Shown piece by piece: positions 54,259 to 63,167 of a stretch of 64,000 nucleotides of DNA. Source of the DNA: Butyrivibrio sp. AE2015 (GTDB lineage Bacteria; Bacillota; Clostridia; Lachnospirales; Lachnospiraceae); the NCBI RefSeq assembly GCF_000420825.1, contig NZ_ATVR01000006.1, positions 1 through 64,000 on the forward strand, in the 5' to 3' direction. The notes beneath the pieces are model-generated. The model was not told where the DNA came from. It was given only the letters and a program-made list of their open reading frames with translations, and searched no databases. The number at the start of each line of letters is the position of its first letter. Position 1 is the stretch's first letter. Position numbers and translations under genes: made by a program.

Positions 54259-56433
54259 TCATTCATTGACAACAAGCTCGGTATAATAACCGTTCTTTGC
54301 CATCAGTTCATCGTGTTTTCCACGTTCTACCACTTCTCCATCCTTAAGAACAAGGATTTCGTCACAATCACGTATTGTTGATAACCTGTGTGCTATTACA
54401 ATACATGTAATTCCCCTGTCTTTAACCGCCTTGATCAGCTCAAATTCTGTCTTTGCATCAAGCGCACTGGTCGCCTCATCCAAAATGATTATTGAAGGAT
54501 CCTGTGCAAGAACTCTTGCTATCTCAAGTCTCTGCCTCTGGCCGCCCGAGAAATTGCTGCCATTTTCATCCAAAAGACTCTTATACGCGCCTACTCTGTC
54601 CATGATGTCATCATGGATCTGGGCATCTCTTGCCGCCAGGATCATCTCAAAATCTTCAATGGATTCATCCCACATCTTTATATTATCTTCAATAGTTCCT
54701 GCAAAAAGAACTATGTCCTGATCCACAACAGCCACCGATCCTGCAAATTCATTGTGGTTGATCTCAGACATTTTTTTACCATCAAATGTGATCTCTCCGC
54801 TCCAAGGCTTGTAAAGCCCGGAAATAAGCTTTGATAGAGTGCTCTTTCCGCATCCCGAACCACCAACTATGGCAATCTTGCTGCCCTGTTTCAAGCTAAA
54901 GGAAATACCCTTTATCACAGGATCTGACATTCTCGAATAGCCAAATACAAGGTCCTTTACTTCAACATTTCCAGAGAGCTTGGAATATGTTTCCGGTTCA
55001 TCGTCCTCTTTAAAAGTCGCTTCCACCGGATAATTCATAACATCTTCAACTCTCTCCATCTGAGAGCGCATCTCCTGTATCGTCTGACCTGCTCCTATAA
55101 GCTGCATTGCAGGTGATGTGAAGGACTGCAGATACATCTGAAAACTCGTAACCATGCCAAGGGTGAATTTTCCTCGCATTACAAGTCCAACACCAATAAA
55201 AAGAACTAAACTGTTAGCTACAATATTCAAAACCTCAGGTATTCTTCCGATCCAGACATTTATATGCGAAAACTCTATATTTTCCTCATTAACCTTTGCG
55301 TGCATTCCTGCCCATTTCTCATAAAATCCATCCTCTGCGCCACTGGATTTTATTGTCTCTATCATTGATATTCCTGAAAGAGTAGTCGCCGCAAGCTTTC
55401 CTGCATCTCTCATGTTAAGCCTTGTTATGTTGACTCTTTTCTTGGAGATCAATCTGCCCAGAAACGCATTGATGCAAAGCGTTATTATTCCTATAAGCGT
55501 CAAGGCCGGACTGTACCTTAGCATTACAATAAGATAAAAGATCATCATTCCAATGTTGATAACTATAGGAGTTAAGGTTGAAACAACTGTATTTGCTATA
55601 GAAGCATTTGTTCTTTTTCTCTGGAGAATATCTCCTGAGAGTCTGTTGTTAAAGAAATCTATTGGTAGATGCAATACTTTCCACATATATGTGCTATTGC
55701 CAATGATAGACATTTTTCCATTTATTTTTAGCGAATACAGATCTGTAATGGCATTTACTACTATCTCCAAAAAACAAACAACAGAAAACAGGATGATAAA
55801 TGGGGTAAGCAGCTCAATATTTTCTCCTGTAAGGAGTCTATCCATGAAAAATCTCTGGAATCCGGGACTGATGATATTAAATGCATATGCAATAACAGTA
55901 GACAGCACAACAAAAGCAACTGCCAGCCCCGCCCCATGTAATCTCTTCGTGGCAAATTCAACAGTGCTTTTTCTCTTTCCGCTCTTTTCAAAATTATTTC
56001 CCGGCTTTATAAAAAGACATATTCCAGTAAAAGCCTCATCAAATTCACTCATAGGAACCACAATGGTCCCTCTTGCGGGGTCATTTAAATAAGCTTTTCC
56101 ATTCTTAAAACCATTTAAAACAACAAAATGATTAAAATTCCAATGTATTATGCAAGGAAATTCACCATCTTCAACCAGATCGTCCGGCTCATACTTATAG
56201 CCGTTGGCTTCAAAGCCATACGCCCTGGCAGCTTTAAGGATATTTTTGGCGTTAGAACCATCTCTTGAAACACCGCAGTCTACCCTCACACGCTCAAGTG
56301 GAATCCACTTGTCGTAATAGGCCATTATCATATCAAGGCATGCCGCGCCGCATTCAAGTGCCTCCATCTGCATAACGATCGGAACTTTTGCCTTGCCTTT
56401 TGTTATAGGCTTTTTTATAGTTGATCTATTCAT
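54259..56433 (-). CDS. C39 peptidase-containing ABC transporter (NHLM type)
   Basis: 724 aa. N-terminal C39 cysteine peptidase (about 15-145): MEALECGAAC with catalytic Cys28, His101 in FNHFVVLNGF and Asp117 in LNDPARG, a complete triad. Then six membrane helices and an ABC domain with GGSGCGKST, FSGGQRQR and IIILDEA. It cuts leader peptides after a double-glycine-type site while exporting the cargo. AGGGG four bases before the Met at 56433 favours that start over 56445. Follows the membrane-fusion protein by 19 bases. All key residues are intact. Confidence 0.92.
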   Translation of the reverse strand: MNRSTIKKPITKGKAKVPIVMQMEALECGAACLDMIMAYYDKWIPLERVRVDCGVSRDGSNAKNILKAARAYGFEANGYKYEPDDLVEDGEFPCIIHWNFNHFVVLNGFKNGKAYLNDPARGTIVVPMSEFDEAFTGICLFIKPGNNFEKSGKRKSTVEFATKRLHGAGLAVAFVVLSTVIAYAFNIISPGFQRFFMDRLLTGENIELLTPFIILFSVVCFLEIVVNAITDLYSLKINGKMSIIGNSTYMWKVLHLPIDFFNNRLSGDILQRKRTNASIANTVVSTLTPIVINIGMMIFYLIVMLRYSPALTLIGIITLCINAFLGRLISKKRVNITRLNMRDAGKLAATTLSGISMIETIKSSGAEDGFYEKWAGMHAKVNEENIEFSHINVWIGRIPEVLNIVANSLVLFIGVGLVMRGKFTLGMVTSFQMYLQSFTSPAMQLIGAGQTIQEMRSQMERVEDVMNYPVEATFKEDDEPETYSKLSGNVEVKDLVFGYSRMSDPVIKGISFSLKQGSKIAIVGGSGCGKSTLSKLISGLYKPWSGEITFDGKKMSEINHNEFAGSVAVVDQDIVLFAGTIEDNIKMWDESIEDFEMILAARDAQIHDDIMDRVGAYKSLLDENGSNFSGGQRQRLEIARVLAQDPSIIILDEATSALDAKTEFELIKAVKDRGITCIVIAHRLSTIRDCDEILVLKDGEVVERGKHDELMAKNGYYTELVVNE

Positions 56434-56452
56434 TACACCCCTCATCCCCGCA

Positions 56453-56869
56453 TTAATTAAATAGTAAGCTGATCAACTGAGTCTCTTTGTAAGAAGCTTT
56501 AACATCATATGTACCATCAGGAATATCCACATTTCCAATTGCAATGATATTTCCATAGTCATCATGCTTAATGTAGCCTATTGGCACCAAAAAATCCCCG
56601 ATTTCAAGATCCATATCTGTGGTCAGGTTGCGTGCAGCAGCGCTGTCCTCGAAAGTTGCGGTAACAGCACCTTCATATACCTCTGCCTTTCCATAAACAT
56701 AGCTCTGTATAGAAGAAAAATAGCTCCACCCTATAAGACCGAACAAAATTATCATTATCGCCAATAGGACGATCCATCCCTCTGCTCTTGCCACGTGAAT
56801 ATAGGTAGTCAAATCATCCGGTGATGAGATTCTTTCTATACTTTTCTTTCTAAAAATGTCCTCTTTCAT
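56453..56869 (-). CDS. Short NHLM-type secretion (membrane fusion) protein
   Basis: 138-aa protein: FRKKSIERISSPDDLTTYIHV is the cytoplasmic start typical of NHLM secretion proteins, followed by one membrane helix (about 33-55) and a short extracellular barrel-like part. Usual family members are longer, with a coiled coil and a full HlyD barrel, so this is a reduced version. GAGGG before the Met at 56869 sets the start (the frame opens at 56944). First gene of the export operon. Confidence 0.78.
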   Translation of the reverse strand: MKEDIFRKKSIERISSPDDLTTYIHVARAEGWIVLLAIMIILFGLIGWSYFSSIQSYVYGKAEVYEGAVTATFEDSAAARNLTTDMDLEIGDFLVPIGYIKHDDYGNIIAIGNVDIPDGTYDVKASYKETQLISLLFN

Positions 56870-57113
56870 AGTTTCCCTCACATAAGAATACCCGTTATAG
56901 CCTCTTACAAATATTTTATCATAAAAAAATAGACTTTTGAGCAATCAAAAGTCTTTAAAGGGAGGAAGGGCTGCTTATTATTATAAGCAACCCTTCTGTT
57001 GTGTTATGAAAAGTATATATGTGGGGTTCAAGAGTGTTGTCTCTCTTGATGTTTATTATGTTATACTCCAAACCTTAAACGAAACTAAAAATAATGTGTC
57101 TAAAAAGTGAATA
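56870..57113. promoter_or_regulatory. Upstream region of the peptide-export operon with two hairpins
   Basis: No gene. Hairpin 1: AAGGGCTGCTTAT (56966-56978) with ATAAGCAACCCTT (56983-56995), perfect except one G-U. Hairpin 2: TCAAGAG (57028-57034) with CTCTTGA (57043-57049). The upstream YgjV-like gene is on the same strand, so hairpin 1 may be its terminator, though its U tract is poor; a leader/attenuator function is the alternative. Confidence 0.45.
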
Positions 57114-57719
57114 TCAAAGATATTTCTCGTAATAGCCATCCTTCTTTATATATCCCATTTTTAAAAGATATGCCTTATGGTTTTCGTCAGATCCTCTGTA
57201 GATCAGAGATTTTATCCCTTCTCCGGGAAGTTTATCCAAGAGATATTTACCAATAGAAAAATCCCTGTATTCAGGTATTGAATAGTCCAAGTCTATATCA
57301 ACTACGCCATCTTTTTCTTTTCCAAAGAATAAAGATACCGGTTTTCCGTTGTGACAAACCACATAACCCAGATCAGACTCCGAAAAATCCAATAAAGTCT
57401 CAGGAAAACAATCCATTATGTCAGCTGAATAGAATCTTAACAGATATCTGACGAGAGCATCCTTGGTGTTTACTCTCACTATACTGTAATCCACTTTTGT
57501 ATTACTCATTTTTACAAGATAGTAAATATTTATCAAAACAAGGCATACATTCATGATGGCTGTGGGATATGAATGGATTATGAAAGCATAAGCTGTAAAG
57601 ATAACGCTTCCAATCGTATTTACTATCCTTAGTTTAACAACAGATGCCATCAGAAAAGAAACCAGTACCAAAGCTGATCCCAAATAACCTATAGCCTCTA
57701 TGATTGTCTTTGTATCCAT
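57114..57719 (-). CDS. YgjV-type membrane protein fused to a GNAT-like domain
   Basis: 201 aa. The first 75 residues form three membrane helices matching YgjV/Imp-YgjV (AIGYLGSALVLVSFLM...VNTIGSVIFTAYAFIIHSYPTAIMN). Residues 80-201 are a soluble domain that looks like a GNAT-type fold: GYVVCHNGKPVSLFFGKE, the loop SIGKYLLDKL and a final HKAYLLKMGYIKKDGYYEKY with the usual 'L..mGF' acetyltransferase ending. Catalysis is uncertain as the acetyl-CoA loop is not clear. GAGG ribosome site. Confidence 0.7.
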   Translation of the reverse strand: MDTKTIIEAIGYLGSALVLVSFLMASVVKLRIVNTIGSVIFTAYAFIIHSYPTAIMNVCLVLINIYYLVKMSNTKVDYSIVRVNTKDALVRYLLRFYSADIMDCFPETLLDFSESDLGYVVCHNGKPVSLFFGKEKDGVVDIDLDYSIPEYRDFSIGKYLLDKLPGEGIKSLIYRGSDENHKAYLLKMGYIKKDGYYEKYL

Positions 57720-57850
57720 TTTTACCTCTTTCTATTTATAACAAATTAACAATGGGAACATATCATATCAGAAAAACATTTATAGTTCAAATATATACTT
57801 TTTACACAATTACATTGTATAATTATTTAAAATTATTTAGGAGGATTGTT

Positions 57851-59386
57851 ATGTTTACAGACTCATTTTGGTCACTACTTCCGCCAATTATAGCCATTGC
57901 ACTAGCGTTGATCACCAAGGAAGTTTATTCATCATTATTCATTGGTATTCTAGTTGGGGGACTACTTTATTCCGGATTTAGTTTCACTGGGACAATAGAG
58001 CATGTTTTTGTCGATGGAATGATCGGACAACTCTCGGACCCATGGAACATTGGAATTCTTATATTCCTCGTAATTCTAGGTAGCATAGTAATGCTTATCA
58101 ACCGTGCCGGTGGTTCAGCAGCCTTTGGAAAATGGGCTTCCGAACACGTAAAAACAAAGGCCGGTGCTCAGATTGCCACTATACTTCTCGGAATGATCAT
58201 TTTTATCGATGACTATTTTAACTGCCTTACAGTTGGTTCAGTTATGCGTCCGGTTACTGATAAACACAAGATTTCCAGAGAAAAGCTTGCATATCTTATT
58301 GATGCTACTGCAGCTCCAATATGCATCATCGCCCCTATATCCTCATGGGCAGCTGCTGTAACTGGTTTCGTTGATGGTGCAAACGGCCTTACCTTATTTG
58401 TAAGAGCTATTCCTTACAACTTCTATGCTTTTTTGACCATCGCAATGATGTTTGGGCTCACCCTCATGAATTTCGACTATGGCGCGATGAAAGTTGCTGA
58501 GCACAACTCAAGAAAGGCATCAGAAAAAAATAAAGCTAAAAAAGAAGCAGCATCTCTTACCGGCGCCGAGGATCAGCCAACTCCTCCGGTGTCTATCAAG
58601 GGAAAAGTTATTCACCTCATTCTCCCTATTATCGCACTTATCATTTGTTGCATAATCGGAATGATATACACAGGTGGTTTCTTTGATGGCGCAAGTTTTA
58701 TAGATGCCTTTTCAGGATCTGACGCATCTGTTGGTCTTGTTTACGGTTCTGTAGCAGCGCTTATAATAACAATTGTTTTCTATGTATGCACCAGAGTTCT
58801 CAGCTTTACAGAATGCATGAATGCTCTTCCTGAAGGATTTAAGAGCATGGTACCTGCTATCATGGTTCTTACTTTTGCATGGACTCTTAAATCAATGACT
58901 GACTCCCTTGGAGCAGCTACATATGTTGCAGGTCTGGTACAAAATATAGCTGACAATGCTGCTCTTATGAGCTTTATCCCTGCAATAGTATTTATCGTAG
59001 GCGCTTTCCTTGCATTTGCAACCGGAACATCCTGGGGAACTTTTGGTATCCTCATTCCTATTGTTGTCAATGTATTTGGCGGCAATCTAAACAATGAGCT
59101 CATGATAATATCAATTTCTGCCTGCATGGCCGGTGCTGTTTGTGGAGATCACTGCTCACCCATTTCCGATACAACAATCATGGCAAGTGCTGGTGCCCAG
59201 TGTGAACACATTTATCACGTTTCAACCCAACTTCCATATGCGCTAACAGCCGCCGCTGTTTCCCTGGTGGCATATGTGTTTGCAGGATTCTTGAAAAACT
59301 GGCTGATCTGCCTGCCTCTTGGTATTCTTCTAATGCTTGGTACATTGTTTGTTATCAAGAACATGAAGTCACCAAAAAATGCCTGA
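57851..59386 (+). CDS. Na+/H+ antiporter NhaC family
   Basis: 511-aa integral membrane protein with eleven or more helices. Landmarks: ITKEVYSSLFIGILVGGLL, FIDDYFNCLTVGSVMRPVTD, CIIAPISSWAAA and AGAVCGDHCSPISDTTIMAS, typical of the NhaC group. AGGAGG 7 bases before ATG 57851 decides the start; the open frame goes back to 57704 but would overlap the divergent YgjV-like gene. A hydrophilic loop at about 220-245 is rich in Lys/Ala. Exchanges sodium and protons; some members swap organic acids, so substrate is not certain. Confidence 0.88.
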   Translation: MFTDSFWSLLPPIIAIALALITKEVYSSLFIGILVGGLLYSGFSFTGTIEHVFVDGMIGQLSDPWNIGILIFLVILGSIVMLINRAGGSAAFGKWASEHVKTKAGAQIATILLGMIIFIDDYFNCLTVGSVMRPVTDKHKISREKLAYLIDATAAPICIIAPISSWAAAVTGFVDGANGLTLFVRAIPYNFYAFLTIAMMFGLTLMNFDYGAMKVAEHNSRKASEKNKAKKEAASLTGAEDQPTPPVSIKGKVIHLILPIIALIICCIIGMIYTGGFFDGASFIDAFSGSDASVGLVYGSVAALIITIVFYVCTRVLSFTECMNALPEGFKSMVPAIMVLTFAWTLKSMTDSLGAATYVAGLVQNIADNAALMSFIPAIVFIVGAFLAFATGTSWGTFGILIPIVVNVFGGNLNNELMIISISACMAGAVCGDHCSPISDTTIMASAGAQCEHIYHVSTQLPYALTAAAVSLVAYVFAGFLKNWLICLPLGILLMLGTLFVIKNMKSPKNA

Positions 59387-59471
59387 TAAATAATTGGAAT
59401 TTAGATAATATAATGATATTATTTTATATATAAAATTATTTTATCAGGCTGATGAGAAAGGATGGTTGACT

Positions 59472-60110
59472 ATGCAAAATTATAAAAAGATGGAGTATTC
59501 TAGAAACAAAGATGTTCTTCTACGTTATACCCCCGGGCATTTTATAACACCTCATTCTCATGTTAACTATTACATCGATCTTTGTGATACAAAGGCAAGA
59601 ATGAAAGAAGCCAGAGCTGCAGGCGAGTCCCTGGCGGAAATGTACATGACCTCAGATATCATCGATACTATACTGTGTCTGAATGGTACAGAAGTTATTG
59701 GTTCTTATATGGCCAATAAGCTTACAGAAGCAGGAATTCTTTCAATGAATTCTCACAAGACCATGTATATAACAAGTCCTGAGATCAATGTAAATGATCA
59801 GATCATGTTCAGAGATAACAACAAACACATGATAAATGGTAAAAAAGTCCTTATCCTGATTGATTCCGCGACGACAGGCGGTACTTTAAAGAGTGCTCTT
59901 GATTCAATCCGCTTCTATGGCGGTGAGATCGTGGGTATTTCAGCTGTATTCTCAGTTGCAACTCAGATTGAAAGCTTTCCGATAAGAGCGCTGTTTACTA
60001 CAAGAGACCTTCCGGATTACGCCAGCTACGCACATGATAACTGTCCTTTATGCAAGTCAGGAGTTGCTGTTGACGCCATCTGCAATGGATTTGGTTATTC
60101 AACTGTATAA
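59472..60110 (+). CDS. Phosphoribosyltransferase family protein
   Basis: 212-aa protein with a PRPP-binding loop VLILIDSATTGGTLKSAL, the type I PRTase fold of orotate-type enzymes. The last part has a CPLCKSG motif that may bind metal. It lacks clear orotate motifs, so the base substrate is unknown; a regulatory or pyrimidine-salvage role is possible. AAGGATGG precedes ATG 59472; TTG 59466 is an alternative. Monocistronic with a strong terminator. Confidence 0.75.
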   Translation: MQNYKKMEYSRNKDVLLRYTPGHFITPHSHVNYYIDLCDTKARMKEARAAGESLAEMYMTSDIIDTILCLNGTEVIGSYMANKLTEAGILSMNSHKTMYITSPEINVNDQIMFRDNNKHMINGKKVLILIDSATTGGTLKSALDSIRFYGGEIVGISAVFSVATQIESFPIRALFTTRDLPDYASYAHDNCPLCKSGVAVDAICNGFGYSTV

Positions 60111-60127
60111 AAAATAATAAAATTTAA

Positions 60128-60169
60128 GCATCTCTTGGTAATGACCCAAAAACCAAGAGATGCTTTTTT
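60128..60169. terminator. Terminator between PRTase gene and convergent small gene
   Basis: GCATCTCTTGG (60128-60138) and CCAAGAGATGC (60153-60163), then TTTTTT. Perfect 11-bp stem. Confidence 0.88.
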
Positions 60170-60170
60170 A

Positions 60171-60407
60171 TTACTGATTTCCCATATTTTTCATCATTTT
60201 AACTGTTTCAATATCATTGGCAGTAAGCTTTATGTTGGACTCTAATGTTTTTCCATCAGGAGTAGTTACCTTGATATCAATTATTGTGCCCTCCTGCATT
60301 GCATTGTCTCCAATTGCTCTAAAAAAAGGCAATACCTTTGGATGTTCCTGTGAAAACAGCCCAAAGCGCTGTTGAAGCTGCATAAGCAGCATTGGATTCA
60401 TATTCAT
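60171..60407 (-). CDS. Small conserved hypothetical protein
   Basis: 78-aa protein: helix MNMNPMLLMQLQQRFGLFSQ, then strands with TIIDIKVTTPDGKTLESNIKL and a final helix. Strong GGAGGT ribosome site. I know such proteins only as hypothetical ones of Lachnospiraceae. Divergent from pta, sharing its upstream region. Confidence 0.7.
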   Translation of the reverse strand: MNMNPMLLMQLQQRFGLFSQEHPKVLPFFRAIGDNAMQEGTIIDIKVTTPDGKTLESNIKLTANDIETVKMMKNMGNQ

Positions 60408-60492
60408 TTTTGTACCTCCGTAATAGATATACTAAATAATATATAAGTAAGTTAAATAATTATCAACCTTTTTTGGTGAATTTTTAGTAAAC

Positions 60493-60534
60493 TTGAGTTA
60501 AATCAAGTTTTTTGCATCTTAGAAGTATTATAAT
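60493..60534 (+). promoter_or_regulatory. FNR-type box and -10 element of the pta promoter
   Basis: TTGAGTTAAATCAA (60493-60506) differs from the FNR consensus TTGAT-N4-ATCAA by one base. TATAAT is at 60529-60534, so transcription should begin near 60541, putting the box centre at about -41.5, the classical class II activator position. There is no good -35 hexamer, as expected for an activated promoter. Confidence 0.65.
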
Positions 60535-60583
60535 CGCAATCGTCGATTAAAAATATATCTGATACATACAAGGAGGATAAATA

Positions 60584-61567
60584 ATGTACGGATTTGGTGA
60601 TATGATACAAAAGCTTAAAGCTGACCCAAAAACAATCGTTTTCCCTGAAGGATCTGACCCAAGAATTCTTGAAGCAGCTTCAAGATTACTTGCTGGTAAC
60701 TTTCTTAAGCCTATTCTTTTAGGAAACCCAGATGAGATCAATAAATCAGCTGAGGATGCCGGCTACAACATCAGAGGCGCTCAGATCATTGATCCTGAGA
60801 ATTTCGATAAATTTGATGAGATGGTAGATATGTTCTGCGAGCTTAGAAAGAGCAAGGGAATGACACCAGAAAAAGCTATTCCTATCCTTAAGCAGACAAA
60901 CTACTTCGGAACAATGCTCGTAAAGATGGGCCTTGGCGACTGTCTTCTCGGAGGTGCTACATATTCAACAGCTGATACAGTTCGTCCAGCACTTCAGATC
61001 ATTAAGACAAAACCTGAAAACACAATTGTTTCTTCATGCTTCATCCTTGTTCGCCCTTCAGCAACAGGTGAAAATGAAGTTATCGCAATGGCTGACTGTG
61101 GAATCAATATCAATCCTAACGAGGATGAGCTCGTAGAGATCTGTGGCGAAACAGTTAACTGTGCGCAGAGATTCGGTGTTGATCCTAAGGTTGCATTCCT
61201 TTCATTCTCAACAAAGGGATCTGCAAAAGATGATACTGTTACAAAGATGCAGAATGCTACTAAAAAGGCACAGGAGAGATATCCTGAGATTCCTATCGAT
61301 GGTGAGCTTCAGTTTGACGCTGCTGTATCTCCACGTGTTGCAAAGCAGAAAGCTCCTGGTTCAAAGGTTGCTGGACATGCAAACACATTCATCTTCCCAG
61401 ATATCAATGCTGGTAACCTTGGTTATAAGATTGCACAGCGTATGGGTAACTTTGAAGCATATGGTCCTATCCTTTTAGGCCTTAATGCACCAATCAACGA
61501 TCTTTCTCGTGGATGCAATGCTCTTGAAGTATACTCAATGTCAATTATCACTGCTTCTTTAGCTTAA
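60584..61567 (+). CDS. pta: Phosphate acetyltransferase
   Basis: 327-aa enzyme, acetyl-CoA + phosphate to acetyl phosphate + CoA, the step before acetate kinase in ATP-yielding acetate formation. Conserved FPEGSDPRILEAA, GGATYSTADTVRPALQIIK, and the C-terminal AGHANTFIFPDINAGNLGYKIAQR and GCNALEVY signatures. Length matches the short class without DRTGG domains. AGGAGG ribosome site. No acetate kinase gene follows; a terminator does. Probably activated by a Crp/Fnr protein from the upstream box. Confidence 0.95.
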   Translation: MYGFGDMIQKLKADPKTIVFPEGSDPRILEAASRLLAGNFLKPILLGNPDEINKSAEDAGYNIRGAQIIDPENFDKFDEMVDMFCELRKSKGMTPEKAIPILKQTNYFGTMLVKMGLGDCLLGGATYSTADTVRPALQIIKTKPENTIVSSCFILVRPSATGENEVIAMADCGININPNEDELVEICGETVNCAQRFGVDPKVAFLSFSTKGSAKDDTVTKMQNATKKAQERYPEIPIDGELQFDAAVSPRVAKQKAPGSKVAGHANTFIFPDINAGNLGYKIAQRMGNFEAYGPILLGLNAPINDLSRGCNALEVYSMSIITASLA

Positions 61568-61594
61568 TATATGTATTATTGATGTTATATAACA

Positions 61595-61630
61595 ATATCC
61601 CACCGCTTTTATTGCGGTGGGATATTCTTT
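61595..61630. terminator. Terminator of pta
   Basis: ATATCCCACCGC (61595-61606) and GCGGTGGGATAT (61614-61625), perfect 12-bp stem, then TCTTTTC. Confidence 0.85.
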
Positions 61631-61649
61631 TCTCTTATTATTTATGGTC

Positions 61650-63044
61650 TTATGCCTTTCCATGGCGTCTCTCGTGATTCTTATAGTATTTCATCTTGTC
61701 ATCATACATAGCTTCATCGGCCTGTTTTACCGCCCTATTTATTTCGCTGGAATTCTTGCTCCATACTGCTCCTATTGCAGCTTCTATCTTCTTATTCCTC
61801 AGTTTATCAACAAGTTCATTGAATTTAGCTTTTTCAATTTCCGGTATAATTGAGATAAATTCGTCTCCGCCTATCCTATAACAGAATTTTTTCTTAAAGA
61901 CGCTTCCAAAAACATTTGCAACCTGTTTTATCAGTCCATCGCCTGCTTCATGTCCTTTTTTATCATTTATCTCTTTTAAGCCATTTATATCAACATAGCA
62001 AACTCCGACATTTACAGACATTCCGCCAAGAAGTACCAGTGTCTGATTAAGTGAGTATCTGTTGCCAAGACCTGTAAGAGGATCATGGCTTCCAAGATAC
62101 ATCATTTCATTAGTCAGCGCCCTGTTTCGTAACTCGTAGGAAATAAAGACTGCTGCGGATTCGATTACATCGGTGACATTTAAGGGAACGTCATTTGCAA
62201 AATTATCAACAATAAGATAACCTAATACAGTTTTTTTGTCCTTAATTGCAGCTACTATGAATCTGTGAACATGGCCTGCTAAAAACTTATCATAAAACTC
62301 TTCGTTGCGCTCTTTTAGTTTATGTGTGTCGTTTACTACTGTAATATCTTTATTCTTAAGCTGACCTTGCCAAAGAGATATAAAGTCATTGTTTTCAAAA
62401 TCCTTTTTTGTAGGTAGCTTTGCTGGTGCTGATCCGCTGACCCATTCGTGTATAGCTTTTATCTCTCTATCCTGAGTCTCAACTATAAATACTCTGTCAG
62501 CTTCGATTGCAGTTCCAAGGATTTTAAGAACTTTCTTAATGCCTTTTCCAAATTCAGCAGAGGAAAGCTCTTTTGCGCATTCTATTACCAGGTTGTTACT
62601 ATTTCTTTTAAGAATTTTATCGTCTTCATCTCTTTTTGCTGCAGTAACATCATGAATTATGAAAGCGCAAAATCCCTTTTGATAAACAGGTACTGCCCAA
62701 AATTCGAACCATTTATCATAATCACTATTATATGTTCTTAGAATTGTAGATTGGCGTAAAATTGCCGCCTGATAGCTATATTTGATCCAATCTTCATCCC
62801 TGTTAGTAACCGTCTCAAAATATGTACTTCCTATCAGCTCTGCAGATGGTTTTTTTACCAACTGTGCATATTTTTCATTGGCAAACAGGAAAAGCATATC
62901 TTTAACTGTTCCAAAAGGATCTGTTAAAACCTTGAAAATACAGCATGCATCCGGCAAATCCTTCAGCATGTATAAAATATCATTTGAGGTGAAGTTAGTT
63001 GTAGAAGAATACTCAATTTTCCCATGACTCTCTAATTCTGACAT
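61650..63044 (-). CDS. PAS-GAF-GGDEF diguanylate cyclase
   Basis: 464-aa cytosolic protein. PAS domain (about 20-140, ending HDVTAAKRDEDDKI), GAF-like domain (about 155-300), GGDEF domain (about 310-464) with RIGGDEF. No RxxD inhibitory site before the motif (it reads KKKF), so product feedback is not expected. GGGGGATGCAG precedes the Met at 63044, which is chosen over the ATG at 63098. Makes c-di-GMP; signal unknown. Convergent with pta. Confidence 0.88.
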   Translation of the reverse strand: MSELESHGKIEYSSTTNFTSNDILYMLKDLPDACCIFKVLTDPFGTVKDMLFLFANEKYAQLVKKPSAELIGSTYFETVTNRDEDWIKYSYQAAILRQSTILRTYNSDYDKWFEFWAVPVYQKGFCAFIIHDVTAAKRDEDDKILKRNSNNLVIECAKELSSAEFGKGIKKVLKILGTAIEADRVFIVETQDREIKAIHEWVSGSAPAKLPTKKDFENNDFISLWQGQLKNKDITVVNDTHKLKERNEEFYDKFLAGHVHRFIVAAIKDKKTVLGYLIVDNFANDVPLNVTDVIESAAVFISYELRNRALTNEMMYLGSHDPLTGLGNRYSLNQTLVLLGGMSVNVGVCYVDINGLKEINDKKGHEAGDGLIKQVANVFGSVFKKKFCYRIGGDEFISIIPEIEKAKFNELVDKLRNKKIEAAIGAVWSKNSSEINRAVKQADEAMYDDKMKYYKNHERRHGKA

Positions 63045-63136
63045 TCTGCATCCCCCATTTAATGTTAGGAATATTACTTTATACCGTTGATTATACAATA
63101 TATATTTTAATTATGCACTATATAATTGTTCATAAA

Positions 63137-63167
63137 AATTGGAAGTATCAAAATGATACTTCCAATT
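63137..63167. terminator. Terminator overlapping the larC stop codon
   Basis: AATTGGAAGTATCA (63137-63150) and TGATACTTCCAATT (63154-63167), perfect 14-bp stem, T tracts on both sides. The minus-strand stop TGA (63150-63148) of larC lies in the stem. Confidence 0.8.
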
